Positions 4,332 to 8,843 of a DNA stretch of 8,843 nucleotides are shown here, piece after piece (position 1 is the first letter of the stretch; the number at the start of each line of letters is the position of its first letter). Origin of the DNA: Bacteroidota bacterium (GTDB taxonomy: Bacteria; Bacteroidota; Kryptoniia; Kryptoniales; JAKASW01); NCBI GenBank assembly GCA_021785235.1, contig JAJYGB010000066.1, positions 1-8,843 on the forward strand, read 5' to 3'. Made by a program: the position numbers and the translations under genes. The notes under the pieces were generated by a model that saw only the letters and a list, made by a program, of their open reading frames with translations, was not told the DNA's origin and did not search any database.

Positions 4332-6977
4332 ATGAAAGCCATATTGACCACGATCTTCCTGTCAATCATCTTCTCGGTGATATTTATATCCGGTTCGCCT
4401 GCACAAGGCGCGGCCCACTCAGGCAGCACGCCGGCTTATCTCGATACTAGCATGACTTTCCAGGCCCGTGCCGCCGACCTCGTCTCCCGTATGACTCTTG
4501 CGGAAAAAATATCTCAAATGCAAAATGACGCGCCCGCAATTCCCCGCCTCGGGATCCCGGCGTATAACTGGTGGAGCGAATGCCTGCACGGAGTAGCACG
4601 CAACGGTATCGCCACAGTATTTCCGCAGGCTATCGGAATGGCGGCAACGTGGAATCCGAAATTGATACACAAAGAAGCCGATGTGATATCCACGGAAGCG
4701 CGTGCGAAATATAACTATGCCATCAGCGAAGGGGAGCACGGAATCTATCAGGGCCTCACGTTCTGGTCACCGAACATAAATATAGTCCGCGATCCCCGCT
4801 GGGGAAGAAACCAGGAAACCTACGGCGAGGATCCGTTTCTCACTTCGCAGATAGGCGTGGCGTTCGTTAAAGGATTACAGGGAAATAACCCGAAGTATTT
4901 CAAGGTGATCTCGACGCCGAAACATTTTGCCGTACACAGCGGGCCTGAACCGCTGAGGCATGAGTTCGACGCGGTCGTGAGCAACCGCGATCTTTATGAA
5001 ACCTATCTCCCCGCATTCGAGGCGTGCGTCAGACAGGGCGGCGCATTCTCCGTGATGGGCGCTTATAGTGCGCTCGACGGAGTTCCGGACTGTGCAAGCA
5101 CCATGCTCCTTACGGACATCCTGAGGAACAAGTGGGGATTCAAGGGCTACGTCGTTTCGGACTGCGGAGCGATCGGAGATATAGCATACGGCCACAAATA
5201 CGCTCCAGACCTCACCCATGCAGTTGCACTGGCGGTGAAAGCAGGCTGCGACCTCAGCTGCGGCGGTGAGTACGCCGAATTGAACGCTGCTGTTGCTGAT
5301 GATTTGATTCCGGAGAAAGACATCGACAGATCGGTGACGCGCCTGATGCTCGCGCGTTTCAAACTCGGTATGTTCGATCCGCCGTCGGCAGTACCCTACG
5401 ACACCATCACGATCGCCGATAACAACACGCCGGCTCACATGGCGCTTGCGCGCAAGGTTGCCGACGAAAGCATTGTGCTTCTCAAGAACGCGCACAGTAC
5501 TCTTCCGCTTGCAAAGAAAGTAAAGTCGGTCGTTGTGATCGGCGTCTACGCCGACGACATCGGTGTCCTTCTCGGCAACTATAACGGCCAGCCGTCGAAT
5601 CCGGTGACGATCCTGCAGGGGATCAGGAACAAGCTCGGCGACAAGGTCAGGGTCAGGTACGCGGGCGGATACAATCTCCTCGTGGACACGACCGCTATAG
5701 TACCGGTGGACAAAGAATATCTGAAGCCTGCAGGCGGCAGGCCCGGCCACGGCCTTTATGCCGAATATTTCGATAATTTCGACCTCAAGGGAAAGCCGGT
5801 GCTCACAAGGATCGACTCGGTCATGAACCAAATGTGGGGCTCCAAATCTGCAGGTGAGGGAGTCCCGGCTCACAATTTCTCGCTGAGATGGACCGGAACG
5901 ATCACACCGCCCTCGACCGGAAAGTACGAGATCGGAACCTCGACGCTTGACAGGGGCCGCATTTACTTCGACGACTCGCTCCTCGTCGACAACTGGAGTC
6001 CGTATCAGAAATGGGAATTCCGGTCGGGGATCGTGAATATGGTGAAAGGGAAGGAGTACCCGATCGAAATCGACTACGGCGACAGCATCGACTTCTCCAT
6101 GCTCAGGTTTGAGTGGAGAAAAGTGCACAAATTGCCGGATCCGGAGAAGCTAATCTCGGATGCGATTTCGCTCGTGAAGGAATCGGACGCGGCGATAGTA
6201 GTCGCTGGGATTTCGCCGAGGCTCGAAGGCGAGGAGAGCAGTCTGAACATCCCGGGCTTCGAGGGCGGCGATCGCACGAGCCTTAAGATCCCGGCGAACC
6301 AGGAACAACTCATTAAGGCACTTTATGCGACCGGCAAGCCATTGGTGCTCGTCCTTACCGGCGGGAGCGCGCTCGCGGTCAATTGGGAAGAAAAAAATCT
6401 TCCTGCGATTGTCGAGGCGTGGTATCCGGGTGAAGAGGGCGGAAATGCCGTCGCGGATGTCCTCTTCGGCGATTACAACCCGGCCGGAAGGCTGCCGGTT
6501 ACATTCTACAAATCCGCGAAAGACATTCCACCATTTACTGATTACAATATGGCGGGAAGAACTTATCGTTATTTCAAAGGGACTCCGCTTTATCCGTTCG
6601 GTTTCGGATTGAGCTACACGACTTTCGGTTATTCACACTTGAAGGTCAGCAAAGACGTTGCAAAGCCCGGCGATACACTCACAGTTTCGGTGAACGTGAA
6701 GAACACCGGCGAACGGAACGGTGACGAAGTGGTACAATTGTATGTCAGAGATTTAACTTCCAGGGAGCCTCAGCCGATCAGATCTCTGAAAGGATTTGAC
6801 CGTGTGTCCATCAGGAAAGGTGAGACGAAAACGGTCAGAATCGCTCTTCCCGTCAGATCGCTGAAATATTTCAGCGATAAGAAGAACGAATATGTCGTCG
6901 AACCCGGCAAATACGAGCTTCAGATAGGTTCCTCATCGAGCAATATCAGGGTTAAGAGAACGATCACTGTGGAATGA
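4332..6977 (+). CDS. Secreted GH3 beta-glycosidase (beta-xylosidase/beta-glucosidase type) with PA14 insert and Fn3-like C-terminus
   Basis: 881 residues from ATG 4332. GAAGGG lies about 8 nt upstream and the protein begins with a signal peptide (MKAILTT, hydrophobic core to about residue 21, cleavage near 24-28). ATG 4290 would add 14 polar residues before the signal peptide and was rejected. The GH3 barrel (about 38-350) has NWWSECLHGV (79-88), DPRWGRNQETYGEDP (154-168), PKHFAVH (196-202) and VVSDCGAI, with D277 the expected nucleophile. The second GH3 domain starts near ADESIVLLKN and is split by a PA14 domain (about 472-600), a carbohydrate-binding insert. It resumes with LEGEES (631-636), where the acid/base Glu is expected, and GGDRTSLKIP (645-654). 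An Fn3-like domain closes the protein. WWSE and DPRWGR favour the beta-xylosidase branch, but glucosidase activity is possible. No T9SS tail is seen, so periplasmic or outer-envelope action on oligosaccharides is likely. Confidence 0.93.
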   Translation: MKAILTTIFLSIIFSVIFISGSPAQGAAHSGSTPAYLDTSMTFQARAADLVSRMTLAEKISQMQNDAPAIPRLGIPAYNWWSECLHGVARNGIATVFPQAIGMAATWNPKLIHKEADVISTEARAKYNYAISEGEHGIYQGLTFWSPNINIVRDPRWGRNQETYGEDPFLTSQIGVAFVKGLQGNNPKYFKVISTPKHFAVHSGPEPLRHEFDAVVSNRDLYETYLPAFEACVRQGGAFSVMGAYSALDGVPDCASTMLLTDILRNKWGFKGYVVSDCGAIGDIAYGHKYAPDLTHAVALAVKAGCDLSCGGEYAELNAAVADDLIPEKDIDRSVTRLMLARFKLGMFDPPSAVPYDTITIADNNTPAHMALARKVADESIVLLKNAHSTLPLAKKVKSVVVIGVYADDIGVLLGNYNGQPSNPVTILQGIRNKLGDKVRVRYAGGYNLLVDTTAIVPVDKEYLKPAGGRPGHGLYAEYFDNFDLKGKPVLTRIDSVMNQMWGSKSAGEGVPAHNFSLRWTGTITPPSTGKYEIGTSTLDRGRIYFDDSLLVDNWSPYQKWEFRSGIVNMVKGKEYPIEIDYGDSIDFSMLRFEWRKVHKLPDPEKLISDAISLVKESDAAIVVAGISPRLEGEESSLNIPGFEGGDRTSLKIPANQEQLIKALYATGKPLVLVLTGGSALAVNWEEKNLPAIVEAWYPGEEGGNAVADVLFGDYNPAGRLPVTFYKSAKDIPPFTDYNMAGRTYRYFKGTPLYPFGFGLSYTTFGYSHLKVSKDVAKPGDTLTVSVNVKNTGERNGDEVVQLYVRDLTSREPQPIRSLKGFDRVSIRKGETKTVRIALPVRSLKYFSDKKNEYVVEPGKYELQIGSSSSNIRVKRTITVE

Positions 6978-7186
6978 ACTGTTGTTTGCAGGTCGAAAGG
7001 CCGAGATAGAATTAAGGCGACCGCTCCCTCACCTTTCAGCAAAGGGATAGGCGGCGGTTGCCGCTGTTGACGCATTGCGCTTCTGTAAGGGTGCACACGG
7101 ACTCCTGGGTACTTACCCTAATCTTTTCGTCGGAACGCATCTTCAAACCTTCACTTTGAAAATCGGGGAACGAAATCGAAATTCAA

Positions 7187-7242
7187 CTCGCTGAGCGAGC
7201 GTCCTGGGGATTATAGCGCGGTTGCCTGCCGGCAGCTCAGCG
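7187..7242. repeat. Overlapping inverted repeats with mutually exclusive pairings
   Basis: CTCGCTGAGCGAG (7187-7199) is a perfect palindrome about its central G. CGCTGAGC within it (7189-7196) is also the exact reverse complement of GCTCAGCG (7235-7242). Between them lies the 10-base palindrome CTGCCGGCAG (7226-7235). The left segment can therefore fold on itself or pair with the right arm, but not both. Confidence 0.4.
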
Positions 7243-7275
7243 AAAAACATTCTTCAGTCCTGGCCATGACTTTAC

Positions 7276-7281
7276 TTGACA
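7276..7281 (+). promoter_or_regulatory. Possible -35 box (TTGACA) for the repeat-protein gene
   Basis: A perfect TTGACA. At 17 nt spacing the -10 candidate is CAAATT (7299-7304), only 3 of 6 to consensus, so the promoter is weak or false. If real it would give a leader of about 150 nt that contains both stem-loops upstream of ATG 7462. Confidence 0.25.
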
Positions 7282-7320
7282 ATTCGACGGACAAGTTCCA
7301 AATTAGTGCCGTCAGATGAG

Positions 7321-7368
7321 CGTGCTAAAAAGTGGTGTGGCATGTTTGCGGGTCATACGCGAAGCACG
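7321..7368 (+). promoter_or_regulatory. Bulged stem-loop in the leader of the repeat-protein gene
   Basis: CGTGCT (7321-7326) pairs with AGCACG (7363-7368). TTTGCG (7345-7350) pairs with CGCGAA (7358-7363) with one G-U, sharing A7363. The right arms are contiguous while the left arms are separated by an 18-nt purine-rich bulge. It could be part of a structured 5' leader; its function is unknown. Confidence 0.35.
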
Positions 7369-7412
7369 ATGACTGGCTGAACAAAGCGGGACAAGTCCGA
7401 GTAAACGTAAAC

Positions 7413-7460
7413 ATTCCTCCTACTTTATTTTCTTAAACGAAAGAAAATTCAGGAGGGAAT
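7413..7460 (+). promoter_or_regulatory. Hairpin sequestering the Shine-Dalgarno site of the next gene
   Basis: The ribosome site AGGAGGGA (7451-7458) lies just before ATG 7462. The segment ATTCCTCCT (7413-7421) is complementary to AGGAGGGAAT (7451-7460) with a single bulged G. Nested inside, ATTTTCTT (7427-7434) pairs perfectly with AAGAAAAT (7441-7448) around a 6-nt loop, with a small internal loop between the two stems. The whole ribosome site is thus paired, by 17 base pairs in total, many of them A-U. This is the layout of a translational off-switch such as an RNA thermometer, protein-binding leader or riboswitch expression platform. The pairing is directly visible; the regulatory role is inferred. 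Confidence 0.55.
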
Positions 7461-7461
7461 C

Positions 7462-8843
7462 ATGCGTATTGTTTCTGCATTTATTTTTGTCGCACTCATA
7501 GCTTCGAGTGCGTGGGCACAGAAGACGTGGACAGGAAGTGCTGGAGATGGGCTTTGGACTAGCGCGTCAAACTGGATTGGTGGAGCGGTCCCTACCGCCG
7601 CAGATGATGTACTTCTGGACAATACGAATGTCTCCGGAAGTTACACGGTTACGATACCTTTTGACAGCTCGCTAGGCAAAGCAATTGCAAGGTCAATTCA
7701 AATCGGGTACGCAGGGAATGTTAATACAATTACCCTGTATTTCAGTAATAACGCGAAGGTGGCAGGTTTCAAGTTCGGAGACAGCACTGCCGGGAATCTT
7801 GACTTCTCAGTTGACCGGGGTGGCGTATTCATTAATGCTTCGAATGCCGCTAGCGGTTCAACTTATTTTCAACGGAAAGGAACGGCAGACTCGTTAAGGG
7901 TAAAGAGCGGCGGTAAGTTCGTGCAGGTTGCTACTGCTTCGTTCTCCACACCCTTTCCGGCGGCGAATTCCAAATTCGATGAGGGGAGCACGTTCGAATT
8001 AAATGTTCGCGCGGGCGCGACTTCAACCCCAACGGTTTCTGGACGCACTTGGGGAAATTATGTTGTTGCAGCAGACTCCGCCGGCGGAACCAGGACTTAT
8101 TCTGGAGCATTTGGCTCAGGTGCTCTCACTGCCCTCGACACATGGACTGTCAAGTCGGGAGCGACCCTCTCCGGCTGGACTACAAATGGTACTCACACAG
8201 TGAAGAATATTGTGTTCGACGGGTCGATGAGCTACGGCACGTCCACGGGCTCACTTACTATTACTGGCGATGTAACCGTGAACGGCACTTGGACAACCTC
8301 GGCCAGTCAACCAATAACGTTCAATGGAGCAAGCGGTCAATCGATCGGGGGAACAAGCTCTATTACGTTCAATGACGGTTTGACAATGAACAATTCTGCT
8401 GGCATAACTCTCGGAACTTCCGTCACCGTCAATGGTGTCTCGACGATGACCACGGGAAATATCAATACCAACGGCAACACTCTCACTGTCAACGATACTC
8501 TTGACGCAGGCACAAATATCATCACCGGTACTGGCGGTGTCACCATCGCGTCCGGCGCTACATTCATCACTGCAGACACAGGCGGAGTATACGGAACCGT
8601 ACAAGCCAGCTCCGTTTCGTTCAGTTCCGCAGCGAACTACACCTTCGACGGCACAAGCGCTCAGATGACGAGCGTCGGCATGCCTTCGACCGTCAATAAC
8701 CTTACCATCAACAACTCGGCAGGCGTGACGCTAAGCCAGTCCACTACAGCGAGTATGCTTTACTTCACTAACGGCACACTTGCCACCGGCGCCAGCACCC
8801 TCGTTGTGACTTCAGGGTTCTCGGGTCATGGTTCAGGCAAATT
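7462..8843 (+). CDS. Exported beta-strand-repeat surface protein (3' end outside window)
   Basis: The frame is open from ATG 7462 to the window edge without a stop, giving at least 460 residues. AGGAGGGA 3 nt before the ATG fixes the start. The N-terminus MRIVSAFIFVALIASSAWA is a Sec signal peptide ending in an AWA cleavage site before Q20. Mature residues 21-54 have the opening common in large beta-strand-repeat proteins: WTGSAGDGLWTSASNW, then VPTAADDVLLDN. The rest is rich in Gly, Ser, Thr and Asn with alternating hydrophobic residues, as in beta-helix or adhesin-like proteins. An imperfect repeat of about 107-108 residues is visible: FNGASGQSI (from 287) and NNSAGITL (from 310) recur as FDGTSAQMT (from 395) and NNSAGVTL (from 417). 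Such proteins in Bacteroidota relatives often end in a T9SS sorting domain, which would lie outside the window. No catalytic motif is seen. It is probably a cell-surface or secreted structural/adhesive protein. Confidence 0.85.
   Translation, partial: MRIVSAFIFVALIASSAWAQKTWTGSAGDGLWTSASNWIGGAVPTAADDVLLDNTNVSGSYTVTIPFDSSLGKAIARSIQIGYAGNVNTITLYFSNNAKVAGFKFGDSTAGNLDFSVDRGGVFINASNAASGSTYFQRKGTADSLRVKSGGKFVQVATASFSTPFPAANSKFDEGSTFELNVRAGATSTPTVSGRTWGNYVVAADSAGGTRTYSGAFGSGALTALDTWTVKSGATLSGWTTNGTHTVKNIVFDGSMSYGTSTGSLTITGDVTVNGTWTTSASQPITFNGASGQSIGGTSSITFNDGLTMNNSAGITLGTSVTVNGVSTMTTGNINTNGNTLTVNDTLDAGTNIITGTGGVTIASGATFITADTGGVYGTVQASSVSFSSAANYTFDGTSAQMTSVGMPSTVNNLTINNSAGVTLSQSTTASMLYFTNGTLATGASTLVVTSGFSGHGSGK
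8320..8843 (+). repeat. Imperfect tandem repeat, period about 321-324 bp, within the surface-protein gene
   Basis: Unit 1 begins at 8320 (FNGASGQSI) and unit 2 at 8644 (FDGTSAQMT), 324 bp apart. The NNSAGITL and NNSAGVTL blocks start at 8389 and 8710, 321 bp apart. GNINTNGNTLTV is echoed by GTLATGASTLVV. Codons differ mostly at third positions inside the conserved blocks, so the duplication is old and kept at the protein level. Unit 2 is cut by the window edge. Confidence 0.6.

Larger units (their letters stand above)
6978..7461. other. 484-bp gene-free region and structured leader upstream of the repeat protein
   Basis: No convincing reading frame is present. There is no strong terminator after the GH3 stop; the best stem there, GCGGC with GCCGC near 7050, has no T-run. 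The remainder holds a TTCAAA/TTTGAA hairpin (7142-7160), overlapping GCTGAGC-based repeats and a CTGCCGGCAG palindrome (7187-7242), a TTGACA box (7276-7281), a bulged stem-loop (7321-7368) and a hairpin over the next gene's ribosome site (7413-7460). I recognise no known riboswitch or small RNA family. Confidence 0.55.

Noticed and set aside
4875..6128. Long open frame of 417 codons on the minus strand opposite the GH3 gene
   Set aside because: It lies entirely inside a well-supported GH3 gene with conserved motifs. Its translation has no family motif and is rich in Arg, Val, His and Asp, as expected from the complement of this G/C-rich codon use.
7030..7075. Possible terminator after the GH3 gene (GCGGC/GCCGC stem)
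   Set aside because: The stem is only 5 bp with a 4-nt loop, and no T-run follows.
7685..8375. Short plus-strand frames (from 7685, 8003 and 8049) inside the repeat-protein region
   Set aside because: They are out of frame with the long open frame from 7462, which has a signal peptide, a ribosome site and repeats.

Overview
This looks like bacterial chromosome from the Bacteroidota/Chlorobi side of the FCB group, possibly an Ignavibacteria-like lineage. That is an inference, resting on three points: a secreted GH3 enzyme with a PA14 insert, a Gly/Ser/Thr/Asn-rich beta-strand-repeat surface protein with a short Sec signal peptide, and G+C near or slightly above half by eye. Several genes have clear Shine-Dalgarno sites (AAGGAG, AGGAGG), which argues against the Bacteroides-type lineages that rarely use them. 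No RNA gene, CRISPR array, transposase or phage gene is visible.

Layout. Bases 1-84 are the last 27 codons of a gene that enters from the left. Next comes a pair on the + strand: an NAD(P)-binding SDR/epimerase-like protein (175-1101), whose Rossmann fold can only be complete with a non-canonical start, and a small polytopic membrane protein (1121-1705). A membrane-anchored SpoIIE/PP2C-type phosphatase follows (1877-2998). It converges on a minus-strand aquaporin-family channel (3040-3810). A 521-bp gap (3811-4331) is packed with inverted repeats and carries a good sigma70-like promoter for a secreted GH3 beta-glycosidase with PA14 and Fn3-like domains (4332-6977). A second gap of 484 bp (6978-7461) ends in a hairpin that pairs away the ribosome-binding site of the last gene. 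That gene is a beta-strand-repeat exported protein which starts at 7462 and runs off the right edge.

How the genes relate. I do not see one operon or a known multi-gene system. The SDR and membrane-protein genes are 19 bp apart and probably co-transcribed. The phosphatase points to serine/threonine dephosphorylation signalling, perhaps partner switching, but no anti-sigma kinase or STAS gene is present. The GH3 enzyme and the repeat protein are both exported and fit a polysaccharide-degrading, surface-protein-rich lifestyle. The most notable signals are non-coding: the SD-sequestering leader hairpin at 7413-7460, the inverted-repeat cluster at 3868-4189, a palindrome inside a possible aquaporin promoter, and the start-codon anomaly of the SDR gene.
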